Below the pieces are notes generated by a model. It was not told the origin of the DNA. It ran no database searches and worked only from the letters and a program-made list of their open reading frames with translations. The position numbers and the translations under genes are program-made. A stretch of 64,000 nucleotides of DNA from Mesorhizobium sp. M8A.F.Ca.ET.218.01.1.1 (lineage in GTDB: Bacteria > Pseudomonadota > Alphaproteobacteria > Rhizobiales > Rhizobiaceae). Shown one piece after another: positions 54,362 through 64,000 of this stretch; positions within the stretch are counted from its first letter, which is position 1, and each line of letters opens with the position of its first letter. The DNA lies in assembly GCF_004791165.1 (NCBI RefSeq), contig NZ_SRUZ01000003.1:186001-250000 (forward strand), written 5' to 3'.

Positions 54362-55150
54362 TCAATCGCCGGCCACGAAGAAGGTCCATTGTCCGGCGGG
54401 TGTGATGCCGACGCGATAGAAGATGTAGGCGCCGAACTGTTTCATGTCGTCGAAATCGCCGGCCGTGACGATCTTGAACAGCTCGACCCGCTGCTTGGCG
54501 TCGAGTTTGTCGAGCGGCAGCGCGAAGAAATACGGCCAGACATAGAGTTCCTGTGGCGTGCCCGCATCGACACGGACGTAGCCGGCGGAGAGCACCTCCT
54601 CCAGAATAGCCAGGATCTCCTGGCCGTCAGGGTCGCCCGACAGCCCGTTGAGGAAGGCGATGGCGTCGCCATCGATATCGGCAAGCGACAGTTGGGTCAT
54701 GCTGTCGCCCTTGCCGATCAAGGGCCTGAGCTTCTCGATGTCGCCGCTCTTGCAGGCTTCGATGATCAGGTCATGCATGCGCCGCACCGGCTCGGGCAGC
54801 TTGCCGAGGTCGTAGACGACTTCCGGCAGGGGCGCCTCGGGATCGACACGCGGCCTGTTGCTGCCGCCATCCGATGGAGTGTCAGGCTCCGCGGCGTCGG
54901 GAGCGGCCGGTTGGCTGCTCGAAGGCGATGTCCCCACCGGGTCAGGCATGGGAACTGTGCTTCCGGGCGTTGAACTATCGCCATCCGTCGACGGTGTGAC
55001 CGGCGAGGGGAGTTCTTCGTTTTTGATCTCGCTCAGTGCATAGGCAGGGCTGCTGGCCAGGCACGTCGCCAAGGCAATCGCGCCACAGCAAGCAGCGAGG
55101 CGGATGTAGAGGACAAGGCCCTTCGGCCTGCCTGACATCGGAAAATTCAC
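54362..55150 (-). CDS. exported protein with proline-rich linker, unknown function
   Basis: The 262-residue product has a signal peptide (LVLYIRLAACCGAIALATCL, cleaved near AYA), then a Ser-Pro-Asp-rich linker to about residue 110 and a C-terminal domain of about 150 residues (DLIIEACKSGDIEKLRPLIG, and VWPYFFALPLDKLDAKQRVE). The C-terminal segment has no recognised catalytic motif. GTG 55150 has GGGAG 9 nt upstream; ATG 55138 is an alternative. I do not recognise the family; it is probably periplasmic. Confidence 0.7.
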   Translation of the reverse strand: MNFPMSGRPKGLVLYIRLAACCGAIALATCLASSPAYALSEIKNEELPSPVTPSTDGDSSTPGSTVPMPDPVGTSPSSSQPAAPDAAEPDTPSDGGSNRPRVDPEAPLPEVVYDLGKLPEPVRRMHDLIIEACKSGDIEKLRPLIGKGDSMTQLSLADIDGDAIAFLNGLSGDPDGQEILAILEEVLSAGYVRVDAGTPQELYVWPYFFALPLDKLDAKQRVELFKIVTAGDFDDMKQFGAYIFYRVGITPAGQWTFFVAGD

Positions 55151-55219
55151 TGCCCGTATCTCCCTGCTCCGGGCATGGTGCCCGATCGGCATCCAATCGT
55201 CAAAGAACCTGATATCGGT

Positions 55220-55477
55220 TCAGTGCCGCAGCCGCTCGGGTTCGAAGGCGCCAGCAATCACTTTTTCACGCATACGGTCCAGCAGGGCAAGGGCCGAGGT
55301 CTCGCCATTGGCGCGCAGCATTTCGCCGAATGCCGTTTCGAGTGCCGCCTCGGCAATGATCTCGGGCTCGATGCCGGCCGAAAGACCTTCCGCCCAGGCT
55401 TCGCTGTGGCTCTCAACCGCCGTCAGGCGCTTCTCTTCCCTGACCAGCGCGTCGATGTCGTTGGCAGCATGTTCCAT
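55220..55477 (-). CDS. small soluble helical protein, hypothetical
   Basis: The 85-residue product is alanine- and glutamate-rich and largely helical (IDALVREEKRLTAVESHSEA, then ALALLDRMREKVIAGAFEPE). AAAGGGTGG lies before ATG 55477. No signal, membrane segment or known motif is seen. It is upstream of the exported protein gene on the same strand (69-nt gap). Confidence 0.6.
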   Translation of the reverse strand: MEHAANDIDALVREEKRLTAVESHSEAWAEGLSAGIEPEIIAEAALETAFGEMLRANGETSALALLDRMREKVIAGAFEPERLRH

Positions 55478-55829
55478 AAGCGATGTCCACCCTTTCAAGC
55501 GGCAACCCATCAGTGTGGATCAGGCTTGATCTGTTCCATTCATAGGCAGCTCCAAGTAAGTATCTGTAAATACGACATTTTTTAGATCGTCTGTTACAGG
55601 GGCCGACTGTGTTTGGCGAAGCTGCGTTTCAACCCGGATCAAACTTAGCCGATTAGGCCGGCCTGCGGGGCGAAAACCTTCAGTTTGAGTTAATTCCGCA
55701 TTCGCGTGGTAACGTTTGATTAACGCTGTTGCAGAAGTGCAACATCAGGATTGCACCAAGACTTGGACAGGCACAAGCCGGATATGGCGATCATCGGTCG
55801 CGACGGGCCTGATATCTGTTGATGGATGC
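55478..55829. other. 352-nt gene-free region
   Basis: No credible ORF. The right part has a short hairpin GTTGCA-gaag-TGCAAC (55728-55743), and the middle around 55560-55620 is AT-rich. It probably contains the promoter of the 85-residue gene and the 3' end of the TIGR02301 gene. Confidence 0.5.
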
Positions 55830-56207
55830 TCAGTTGCCATAACGCGAGGCGATGTCGCGCGACAGCGTCTCACCTTCCTTCATATAACGGCTGATGGCTT
55901 CAGTGGCCGAAGCGGTGCACTGGGTGTAGGTGCCGCCGAAGGAACGATAGCCGCGGTTGAAGCTGGCGATGAAGCGGGCGCGGCGTTCCGGGTCAGGGTT
56001 TTCCGAATCGAGCAGTTTTTCCATCTCGTCCCGCCACTGGTCGCCTTTCTCCCCGCACAGATTGCGCAGGAAATGCAGTGACCCCAGAACTTCCGCCAGC
56101 CGCATCAGCCCCGGCTCGAACGGCGACTCGGCACTGAAGGCAGGCCGCGCCGGGACAGCCGCGCTGACAGCAAGGCAAATGGCGAGGAGTATTGACGGAC
56201 GGTTCAT
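55830..56207 (-). CDS. TIGR02301 family exported protein
   Basis: The 125-residue protein has a signal peptide (ILLAICLAVSAAVPARPAFS, cleaved near SAES) and matches TIGR02301, a Rhizobiales family of periplasmic proteins of unknown function. Conserved features are SLHFLRNLCGEKGDQWRDEM, RRARFIASFNRGYRSF and GTYTQCTASATEAISRYMKE, with two cysteines. Two similar dyads (56224-56237 and 56251-56264) lie just upstream of its start. Confidence 0.8.
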   Translation of the reverse strand: MNRPSILLAICLAVSAAVPARPAFSAESPFEPGLMRLAEVLGSLHFLRNLCGEKGDQWRDEMEKLLDSENPDPERRARFIASFNRGYRSFGGTYTQCTASATEAISRYMKEGETLSRDIASRYGN

Positions 56208-56223
56208 AAATCTTCTCTGCCCG

Positions 56224-56264
56224 ACGGCTTAGGCCGTTATCGTCTGTCGAACGGCTTAAGCCGT
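56224..56264. promoter_or_regulatory. two phased dyads upstream of the TIGR02301 gene
   Basis: ACGGCTTAGGCCGT (56224-56237, one mismatch) and ACGGCTTAAGCCGT (56251-56264, perfect) have centres 27 bp apart. They lie 17 and 44 nt upstream of the minus-strand ATG at 56207. They look like duplicate operator sites or paired hairpins. Confidence 0.5.
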
Positions 56265-56336
56265 CATGGCTGGCGAGACAACATAAGCCTTGTGACGAAA
56301 CAATTTGTCGCCTGCAAGGCGATTTTCAGTGCCGGC

Positions 56337-56771
56337 TCAGTGGGTCTGAAGGGGACCGAGGAGTTCCTCTGCGACCGCGAATACCGAGCCGACAAGCGGC
56401 AGCAGGGTCATCTCCTTGAGTGTATAGAAGGCGGCTGTCTCGGCGTCGTCGCTGGCCACGGCCTCGCCACCGGCATAGGCGCCGCCGAATACCGTGAGCA
56501 GATAGTCGACTGGGTGGCTGTCGTCCCTGCCGTCGATGTGGATTTCCCGAAGCGGCCGCAAGCCGGTGGCGCGCAAGCCGGTCTCTTCCATCAGTTCACG
56601 CCGTGCCGCATCCTCCAGCGTCTCGTCGCCTTCGACCTTGCCGCCGGGAAAGGCGTAGAGCCCTTGCGAAGGCGGCCTTGCCCGTTTCACGAGGAGTATG
56701 CTGTCCCCCCGCACGACGGCGACCGAGACGGCGGGAAGTGTCTTTCGTGCTTCGTTCATGATCGGGCTCAT
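56337..56771 (-). CDS. NUDIX hydrolase
   Basis: The 144-residue protein has a full NUDIX box: GGKVEGDETLEDAARRELME, continuing ETG, near residue 45. Such enzymes cleave nucleoside diphosphates linked to other groups; the substrate is unknown, though house-cleaning of oxidised nucleotides is possible. ATG 56771 is used; ATG 56759 (MNEARK) is an alternative. The gene is divergent from the SRAP gene. Confidence 0.93.
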   Translation of the reverse strand: MSPIMNEARKTLPAVSVAVVRGDSILLVKRARPPSQGLYAFPGGKVEGDETLEDAARRELMEETGLRATGLRPLREIHIDGRDDSHPVDYLLTVFGGAYAGGEAVASDDAETAAFYTLKEMTLLPLVGSVFAVAEELLGPLQTH

Positions 56772-56878
56772 TCGCGGGCCGGTCTGTTGTGGACCGCCCG
56801 GTAAGAGGAAGCATTACCGGTTGCGCAACACCGGTTCCATAGCCACTTTCGGAGCCGAACCATTCGAAAGGCTCCATC

Positions 56879-57640
56879 ATGTGCGGACGTTTTGCCTTGA
56901 CCGCCACGCCGGACCGGACCGCCGCCTTCCTGGGCCTTGCCGAGCTCGAGGATTTCCCGGCCCGCTACAACATCGCGCCGACGCAGCCGGTCCTGATGGC
57001 GACTGCTGGCGTGCCGCGGGCTGCAGGCTCCAACCTGCCGGATCGGCAGCCGATGCTGGTGCGCTGGGGGCTCATTCCCGCCTGGGTCAAGGACACCAGG
57101 GAGTTTCCGCTGCTGTTCAACGCGCGCTCGGAAGGCGCAATCGAAAAGGCCTCGTTCAAGGCCGCCATGCGCCATCGCCGCGCGCTGGTGCCGGCATCCG
57201 GCTTTTACGAGTGGCGGCAGACCGGAGGCAAGAAGGGGCAACCCTACTGGATTCGGCCGCGGCATGGCGGGTTGGTTGCCTTTGCCGGCCTGATCGAAAC
57301 CTATGCCGAGCCGGGCGGCTCGGAGATGGACACCGGCGCCATCCTGACCGTCAACGCCAACGCCGACATCGGCCATATCCATGACCGCATGCCGGTGGTG
57401 GTCGATGTCTCCGACTTTGCCCGCTGGCTGGATTGCCGCACGCTCGAACCGCGCGATGTCGCCGATCTGCTGCGGCCGGCGCAGCCCGATTTCTTCGAGG
57501 CGATTCCTGTTTCCGGCCTCGTCAACAAGGTCGCCAACACCGGACCGGAGATTCAAAAGAGGGGCGAGATCGGGCCGGAACCCGAGAAAGTCAGGCGCCA
57601 GAAACCCGGCGCGGACGACAGTCAGATGACGCTGTTCTAG
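56879..57640 (+). CDS. SOS response-associated peptidase (SRAP/YedK, HMCES-like)
   Basis: The protein forms covalent crosslinks to abasic sites in single-stranded DNA. The 253-residue product opens with MCGRFALTAT, with the catalytic Cys2 exposed after Met removal. Other landmarks are ARYNIAPTQPVLM, the LFNARSEGAIEKASFKAAMR region and LVPASGFYEWRQ with the active-site glutamate, then IHDRMPVVV with the histidine. It is a single-copy house-keeping enzyme. It is convergent with a small protein gene. Confidence 0.93.
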   Translation: MCGRFALTATPDRTAAFLGLAELEDFPARYNIAPTQPVLMATAGVPRAAGSNLPDRQPMLVRWGLIPAWVKDTREFPLLFNARSEGAIEKASFKAAMRHRRALVPASGFYEWRQTGGKKGQPYWIRPRHGGLVAFAGLIETYAEPGGSEMDTGAILTVNANADIGHIHDRMPVVVDVSDFARWLDCRTLEPRDVADLLRPAQPDFFEAIPVSGLVNKVANTGPEIQKRGEIGPEPEKVRRQKPGADDSQMTLF

Positions 57641-57668
57641 CGAAGCCAGTCGGGGGTCTTTATTGTCC

Positions 57669-57688
57669 AGGGCGCTTGTTCGCGCCCT
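57669..57688. terminator. hairpin between convergent genes
   Basis: AGGGCGC-ttgttc-GCGCCCT is a perfect 7-bp stem with a 6-nt loop and lies between two convergent stops (57640 and 57711). It lacks a strong T run, so it is a weak terminator candidate. Confidence 0.35.
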
Positions 57689-57710
57689 CGGTGTCGGCCG
57701 GGGCGCCGCT

Positions 57711-57866
57711 TCAGGCGGCGCGGGGCGATACGATCTTCTGCGCCGGCTTCTTCTTCTTGGCGGTGTGAAGAAGGGCGGCGACGATGGCTGCCGGACCGAT
57801 CGCACGATAGTGGTTGGCCAGCGCCGGTTGCTTGGCGCGATTGGCTTCCTGCTTGCTTCGAGACAT
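57711..57866 (-). CDS. small basic protein, hypothetical
   Basis: The 51-residue protein (MSRSKQEANRAKQPALANHY, then a mildly hydrophobic stretch AIGPAAIVAALLHTA and a lysine-rich tail KKKKPAQKIV) is preceded by GGAAGAGA, a good ribosome binding site, at ATG 57866; the longer frame to 57923 is rejected. Net charge is strongly positive, so RNA or membrane-surface contact is possible. Family unknown. Confidence 0.55.
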   Translation of the reverse strand: MSRSKQEANRAKQPALANHYRAIGPAAIVAALLHTAKKKKPAQKIVSPRAA

Positions 57867-58284
57867 GTTTCTCTTCCCAGATAACGTTTTCGTGTATGCG
57901 ACTTGGTCGCCGAATCCGACCAAATCGTGACGCTTGCTGATCTAGCCGGCGAATGTTTCATGACTGTGCCGACATGTTTAATAAAATGTTTCATTGGCTG
58001 ATTCCGTGTAATCGGGCGATGCGTTTGCCAGCCCTCGCGATGTTTTTCCCGGGATCAGCGACTTGACGGCAACACTGGTCGGGGCGATAAAGCCGCCCAT
58101 GAAAACGTCTTTCGCCATTTGTGGCATTTGCATTATTGGCTAGCCTCGCGCTGGTCCGGACGTTTTCGCCTCATCTTCCCCAGATTGGACAAACGCCCCG
58201 GCCAGCAGGCTGGAGTCTGATTTGCGCCTCGGCGCGGGGCTGGCTCCATCCAGACAAGAAGTTCTGAAACCGGGAAGGCTTGGA
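57867..58284. other. 418-nt gene-free region before cysS
   Basis: No credible ORF. It contains TTGGTCG-ccgaatc-CGACCAA (57903-57923, perfect 7-bp inverted repeat) and three ATGTTT boxes (57953, 57974, 57986), two of them part of an exact 10-bp repeat AATGTTTCAT spaced 33 bp. It holds the promoters of the small gene (leftward) and cysS (rightward). Confidence 0.5.
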
Positions 58285-59736
58285 ATGTCTGACGCATCGC
58301 AGGGCCTGCGCCTCTACAACACGCTGACGCGCGCGAAAGAGGACTTCGTGCCGATCGATCCGCGAAATGTGCGCATGTATGTCTGCGGCCCGACCGTCTA
58401 CGACTTCGCCCATATCGGCAACGCCAGGCCGGTCATCGTCTTCGACGTGCTGTTCCGTCTGCTGCGCCATCTCTATGGCGAGACGCACGTCACCTATGTG
58501 CGCAACATCACCGACGTCGACGACAAGATCAACGCGCGCGCGTTGCGCGATTTCGGCGGCGAGATATCAGCCGGCACACTGTCGCTCAACGAAGCGATCC
58601 GGCGGGTTACCGAAAAAACCGCCGACCAGTTCCACAGGGACGTCGCCACGCTTGGCTGCCTGGAGCCGACGGTCGAGCCGCGCGCCACCGAATTCGTCGA
58701 GCCCCGCGCCGACGGCAAGGCGGACATGATCACCTTGATTCAAAGCCTGATCGGACGCGGCCATGCCTATGTCGCGGCGGGCGAAGTTCTGTTCGATACG
58801 GCGTCGATGCCGGACTATGGGCAATTGTCGAAACGCAATCTCGACGAGCAGCAGGCCGGCGCCCGCATCGCCGTCGACGCGCACAAGAAAAACCCCGGCG
58901 ATTTCGTGCTGTGGAAACTGTCTTCGGCCGAAGAGCCGGGCTGGCAAAGTCCGTGGGGCAGGGGCCGGCCCGGCTGGCATATCGAATGCTCGGCCATGTC
59001 GGCTGCCTATCTCGGCGAGGTCTTCGACATCCATGGCGGCGGCCTTGATCTGATCTTCCCGCACCATGAGAACGAGATCGCCCAGTCGCGCTGCGCCCAC
59101 GGCACGTCGGTCATGGCCAATGTGTGGATGCACAACGGCTTCCTGCAGGTCGAGGGCCAGAAGATGTCGAAGAGCCTCGGTAATTTCTACTCGATCCACG
59201 AATTGCTGGAGACCGACACTTTTGGTGGTCGCAAATGGCCGGGCGACGTGCTGCGGCTGGCGATGCTGATGACGCATTATCGCGAACCGATCGACTTTTC
59301 CGTGCGCAAGCTGGAGGAGGCGGAAAACACGCTGCGCAAATGGAAACGCGCGGCGGATCTGGCGCCGGCCGCGGGAAGTCGGTTGCCGGTGGAGGTGGTG
59401 GAGGCGCTGTCGGATGACCTCGCGACCTATGCGGCCTTCCAGCAACTGACCCAGCTTGCAGGCGAGGCGGCCGAATTCAGCGGCGTTGGCGAAAATGGCG
59501 CTGCGGCTTCCTTGAAAACCTCGCTCGCATTCCTCGGTTTCGACGTCGGCGCGGCTAAGGTCGACGAGGTCGCGATCGCTCAGGCCATCGCCAGGCGCCT
59601 GCAGTTCATCGCCGCGAAGAACTGGGCCGAGGCCGACCGCATCCGCGATGAACTGCTGGCCAAGGGAGTGCAGCTGAAGGACGGCAAGGACCCGGTCACC
59701 GGCGAGCGCATGACGACTTGGGAGATCAAGCGGTGA
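58285..59736 (+). CDS. cysS: cysteine-tRNA ligase
   Basis: CysRS charges tRNA-Cys. The 483-residue protein has the class I signatures [16 protein letters not shown] (with the zinc Cys34 and the HIGH-like HIGN), MKSKS-type [11 protein letters not shown] and zinc ligands in WHIECSAMS and HHENE. GAAGG lies 8 nt before ATG 58285, so the longer frame from 58222 is rejected. It stands alone on its own transcript. Confidence 0.96.
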   Translation: MSDASQGLRLYNTLTRAKEDFVPIDPRNVRMYVCGPTVYDFAHIGNARPVIVFDVLFRLLRHLYGETHVTYVRNITDVDDKINARALRDFGGEISAGTLSLNEAIRRVTEKTADQFHRDVATLGCLEPTVEPRATEFVEPRADGKADMITLIQSLIGRGHAYVAAGEVLFDTASMPDYGQLSKRNLDEQQAGARIAVDAHKKNPGDFVLWKLSSAEEPGWQSPWGRGRPGWHIECSAMSAAYLGEVFDIHGGGLDLIFPHHENEIAQSRCAHGTSVMANVWMHNGFLQVEGQKMSKSLGNFYSIHELLETDTFGGRKWPGDVLRLAMLMTHYREPIDFSVRKLEEAENTLRKWKRAADLAPAAGSRLPVEVVEALSDDLATYAAFQQLTQLAGEAAEFSGVGENGAAASLKTSLAFLGFDVGAAKVDEVAIAQAIARRLQFIAAKNWAEADRIRDELLAKGVQLKDGKDPVTGERMTTWEIKR

Positions 59737-59957
59737 GAGTGGTTGCTGTTATGGCCGGAGTGGAGAGGTTGGCGGGCCGTAGAGAGCTGATCTCGACAGT
59801 CCAAGGTGCCGGCAGCCCGCCAAGGCTGCTGCGCTTCTGGAACGACGACGTGATCCGCGATATCGACAATGTCTGCCAGCACATCGTCATCGAGGCCGGC
59901 CTGGCCGATGCTGAAATGCCGGCGAGCGAACCGGCAACGGAGGAACTCGTTCCATGA
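59718..59957 (+). pseudogene. remnant of a DUF559 endonuclease-like gene
   Basis: Downstream of cysS an ORF ends in PRLLRFWNDDVIRDIDNVCQ, followed by HIVIEAGLA. This resembles the C-terminal LRFWNNDV-type end of DUF559 (very-short-patch-repair-like) nucleases, but the rest of the domain is absent. The upstream part of the frame has no domain resemblance. It is likely a decayed gene rather than a functional one. Confidence 0.4.
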
Positions 59958-60340
59958 TCGACCATCTCGGCATCACCGTGTCTGATTTCGACAATTCAAA
60001 AGCCTTCTACGACAAGGCGATGGCGCCGCTGGGTGCCTCGCTGCTTTACATGGTGCCGCAGGAATACACCGGTGGCGCCAGGGTCGGCGGTTATGGCCGC
60101 GACCGGCCAGTGTTCTGGCTGAGCGCGGCCAGCGAAAAGCCCCGAGATCACCAGCACGTCGCCTTCACCGCGCGCAGCCGCGCCGAGGTCGACGCCTTCC
60201 ATGCCGCCGCCCTTGCAGCCGGCGGCAAGGACAATGGCGGACCGGGCCTGCGCCCGCACTATCACCCCAACTACTACGGCGCCTTCGTCTTCGATCCCGA
60301 CGGCAACAATGTCGAGGCGGTCTGCCATGATCCGGAGTGA
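59954..60340 (+). CDS. VOC family (glyoxalase-like) protein
   Basis: The 128-residue protein opens with MIDHLGITVSDFDNSKAFYD, the first metal-ligand motif of the VOC fold, and ends in FVFDPDGNNVEAVCHDPE with the metal-ligand glutamate. A histidine in HQHVAFTARS is the remaining ligand. The substrate is unknown. It is the first of a chain: VOC, GFA1, GFA2 and proline iminopeptidase. Confidence 0.88.
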   Translation: MIDHLGITVSDFDNSKAFYDKAMAPLGASLLYMVPQEYTGGARVGGYGRDRPVFWLSAASEKPRDHQHVAFTARSRAEVDAFHAAALAAGGKDNGGPGLRPHYHPNYYGAFVFDPDGNNVEAVCHDPE

Positions 60341-60364
60341 GCCCATGGATCGGAGTGAAAGTCG

Positions 60365-60852
60365 ATGAGCCTCGACAATCGGCCGGTCTATACGGGCGGC
60401 TGCCAGTGCGGCGCGGTGCGCTTTCGCGTCGAAGGCGCGCTTGGTGACGCCTCGGTCTGCCACTGCCGCATGTGCCAGAAGGCGAGCGGCAATTTCTACC
60501 TGCCGCTCGTCTCGGTGCGCGGCGCCAAGGTCGATTGGACGCGCGGCGAGCCCAAGCGGTTCCGGTCCTCCAATGCGGCCTGGCGTGGCTTCTGCGCCGA
60601 ATGCGGCACGCCGCTGACCTTCGAGGCGCCCGACGGCATGGCGCTGGCGATCGCCGCCTTCGACGATCCGGCTGGTATCGCGCCGACCATCCAATGGGGC
60701 ACGGAGGCGAAACTGCCCTACGTGGATTCCATTCCGCGATTGCCGGGCGAGGACACGATGGCGGATATGGGCTCGGCCCCCTATCTCGCCGAGCTCATCT
60801 CCTATCAGCATCCCGACCACGACACCGACCAATGGCCGCCGGAGGAAAGACC

Positions 60853-60856
<4 letters not shown>
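60365..60856 (+). CDS. GFA family protein, copy 1
   Basis: The 163-residue protein is of the GFA (glutathione-dependent formaldehyde-activating, Mss4-like) family, with zinc cysteines in GGCQCGAVRF, VCHCRMCQK and FCAECGTPL. Members are zinc proteins; the GFA name reflects one enzyme, and the true activity here is unknown. It overlaps the second copy by 4 nt (ATGA). Confidence 0.88.
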
Positions 60857-62276
<1,420 letters not shown>

Positions 62277-62313
62277 CAGTGCCTGACTGCGCTCTGCTAC
62301 GACTTTTCGAGCT

Positions 62314-63936
62314 ATGGCCATGACAAAACAACGCCTCTATCTCTTCGACACCACACTGCGCGATGGCCAGCAGACGCCGGGCATCGACTTTTCGGTCGAG
62401 GACAAGATCGCGATTGCCAAACTGCTCGACGAGTTCGGCTTCGACTATGTCGAAGGTGGCTATCCCGGCGCCAACCCGACCGATACCGCCTTCTTTCAGC
62501 AAAAGCGCACGGCACGCGCCAAATTCGTCGCTTTCGGCATGACCAAGCGGGCTGGGGTCTCCGCCTCCAACGATCCGGGACTGGCGGCACTCGTCCAGTC
62601 GAAATCGGACGCCATCTGCTTCGTCGCCAAGAGCTGGGATTACCATGTTCGCGTCGCGCTCGGTTGCACCAACGAGGAGAACCTCGAGTGCATAAAGGTG
62701 TCCGTCGAGACATCAGTCGCTTCGGACAAGGAAGCAATGGTCGATTGCGAGCATTTCTTCGACGGCTTCAAGGCCAACCCGGACTATGCGCTTGCCTGCG
62801 CGAAGACAGCTTATGATGCCGGCGCGCGCTGGGTGGTGCTTTGCGACACCAATGGCGGCACGCAGCCCTCCGAAGTGCGGGCAATCGTTGAAAAGGTCAT
62901 CGCCGCGGGCATCCCGGGCCAGCATCTCGGCATCCACGCCCATGACGACACCGGCCAGGCGGTGGCCAATTCCCTTGCCGCCGTCGAAGCCGGCGTGCGT
63001 CAGATCCAGGGCACGCTGAACGGCATTGGCGAGCGCTGCGGCAACGCCAATCTGATCTCCATCGTGCCGACGCTGGCGCTGAAGCCGGCTTTCGCCGACC
63101 GCTTCGAGACTGGAATTTCAGCCGAATCGCTGACCGGCATCTCAAGGCTGTCCCGCGCCTTCGACGAATTGTTGAACCGTGCCCCGGAAGCGCAGGCCCC
63201 CTATGTCGGCTCGTCCGCCTTTGCCACCAAGGCCGGCATTCATGCTTCCGCGCTTGCCAAGGAGCCGGCGACTTATGAGCACGTGCCGCCGGAATCCGTG
63301 GGCAACCGTCGCCGCGTCATGGTCTCTGACCAGGGCGGCAAGGCCAATTTCCTCGCCGAGTTGAAGCGGCGCGGCATCGATGTGCCGAAGGACGATCACC
63401 GGCTCGACGCCCTGATATCCGTGGTCAAGGAGCGTGAGGCGTCGGGCTATGCCTATGAGGGCGCCGACGCCTCCTTCGAACTCCTGGCGCGCAAGATGCT
63501 GCATGGCCTGCCCGAGTTCTTCCACGTCACCTCGTTCCGCTGCATGATCGAGCGCCGCTTCGATGCCAACGGACAGTTGAAGACGGTATCGGAAGCGGTG
63601 GTCAAGGTGCTGGTCGAGGGCGAGGAGAAGATGTCGGTGGCCGAGGGCCATGGCCCGGTCAACGCGCTCGACATCGCGCTCCGCAAGGATCTCGGCAGAT
63701 ACCAGAACGAGATCGCCGATCTCGAACTCGCCGACTTCAAGGTGCGTATCCTCAATGGCGGCACCGAGGCCATCACCCGCGTGCTCATCGAATCGCATGA
63801 CGGCACCGGCGCCCGCTGGTGGACGGTCGGTGTCTCCGAAAACATTATTGACGCATCGTTCCAGGCGCTGATGGATTCAATCATCTACAAGCTGATGAAG
63901 AACCGCGAGATGGCGGGGCTGGTGGCTGCGGAGTAA
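62314..63936 (+). CDS. cimA: citramalate synthase
   Basis: The enzyme condenses acetyl-CoA with pyruvate to (R)-citramalate, a threonine-independent route to isoleucine. The 540-residue protein has the HMGL-like/DRE-TIM barrel with LFDTTLRDGQQTPGIDFSVE near residue 10, the HAHDDTGQAVANSLAAVEAG helix and a C-terminal LeuA-type allosteric domain (LADFKVRILNGGTEAITRVL). ATG 62314 and 62320 are possible starts. It is the last complete gene in the window. Confidence 0.93.
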   Translation: MAMTKQRLYLFDTTLRDGQQTPGIDFSVEDKIAIAKLLDEFGFDYVEGGYPGANPTDTAFFQQKRTARAKFVAFGMTKRAGVSASNDPGLAALVQSKSDAICFVAKSWDYHVRVALGCTNEENLECIKVSVETSVASDKEAMVDCEHFFDGFKANPDYALACAKTAYDAGARWVVLCDTNGGTQPSEVRAIVEKVIAAGIPGQHLGIHAHDDTGQAVANSLAAVEAGVRQIQGTLNGIGERCGNANLISIVPTLALKPAFADRFETGISAESLTGISRLSRAFDELLNRAPEAQAPYVGSSAFATKAGIHASALAKEPATYEHVPPESVGNRRRVMVSDQGGKANFLAELKRRGIDVPKDDHRLDALISVVKEREASGYAYEGADASFELLARKMLHGLPEFFHVTSFRCMIERRFDANGQLKTVSEAVVKVLVEGEEKMSVAEGHGPVNALDIALRKDLGRYQNEIADLELADFKVRILNGGTEAITRVLIESHDGTGARWWTVGVSENIIDASFQALMDSIIYKLMKNREMAGLVAAE

Positions 63937-64000
63937 GTTGAACCATCAGCGAAAGTCCATTGATCCATCAGAACTTTGCGATGGTCTTGCCAAGGTTACT

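Noticed and set aside
54329..54973. 214-codon plus-strand ORF at 54.3-55.0 kb
   Set aside because: Antisense to the exported protein with a signal peptide and linker on the other strand.
60472..60852. Coding extension upstream of GFA copy 2
   Set aside because: This frame overlaps GFA copy 1 and the ATGA overlap at 60853 is the natural start.

Overview
The window looks like chromosome from a high-GC alphaproteobacterium of the order Rhizobiales, most likely Mesorhizobium or a close relative. This is inferred from the porin_2-type porin, the TIGR02301 family protein, a single Rsh enzyme beside rpoZ and pyrE, the acpS-lepB-rnc-era-recO block, and Rhizobiales-type palindromic intergenic repeats. 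I could not run a similarity search. Most genes are housekeeping or ordinary metabolism. I see no phage, insertion sequence or CRISPR array.

Layout, left to right. 1-7.5 kb: a cut exported protein, ETF-ubiquinone oxidoreductase, a DUF922 protease-like protein, an EEP-family membrane hydrolase, AMP nucleosidase and several small exported or membrane proteins. 7.9-16 kb: a branched-chain amino acid binding protein faces a leucine-degradation operon (TetR regulator, isovaleryl-CoA dehydrogenase, methylcrotonyl-CoA carboxylase B and A). A macrodomain deacetylase gene and an unknown membrane protein lie between the two carboxylase genes. 16-27 kb: acylphosphatase, MarR regulator, aminotransferase, tRNA-Ser(GCT), hydrolase, lytic transglycosylase, dapA, smpB, GH25 lysozyme, EamA transporter with divergent Lrp regulator, type-5 uracil-DNA glycosylase and a NYN protein. 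27-38.8 kb: rpoZ, rsh, pyrE, VOC protein, DUF2062, acpS, lepB, rnc, era, an APH-like kinase, an AT-rich stretch with a porin, recO and a thioesterase.

38.9-48 kb: a very large DUF2339 membrane protein, an ECF sigma/anti-sigma pair, then a compact module of a GNAT-C39 peptidase fusion, a RimK-like ATP-grasp ligase and DUF3303, followed by a LysR regulator divergent from a fatty acid desaturase. 48-53.2 kb: a PAS-PAS-GGDEF-EAL protein, an HD phosphohydrolase and YgfZ in one leftward run, divergent from dihydroorotase. 53.2-54.3 kb: an AbiEii-like nucleotidyltransferase with a small unknown partner, apparently lower in GC than its surroundings and probably acquired. 54.4-64 kb: small exported proteins, NUDIX, YedK-type SRAP protein, cysS, a remnant of a DUF559 nuclease, VOC, two tandem GFA proteins translationally coupled to proline iminopeptidase, and citramalate synthase.

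The two places most likely to hold poorly described biology are the GNAT-C39/RimK/DUF3303 module (43.3-46.1 kb) and the AbiEii-like pair (53.3-54.3 kb). A perfect 24-bp inverted repeat between rpoZ and rsh and several strong dyads upstream of regulators and small genes also deserve checking. Start codons were chosen by ribosome binding site and family length where possible; alternatives are given in the entries.
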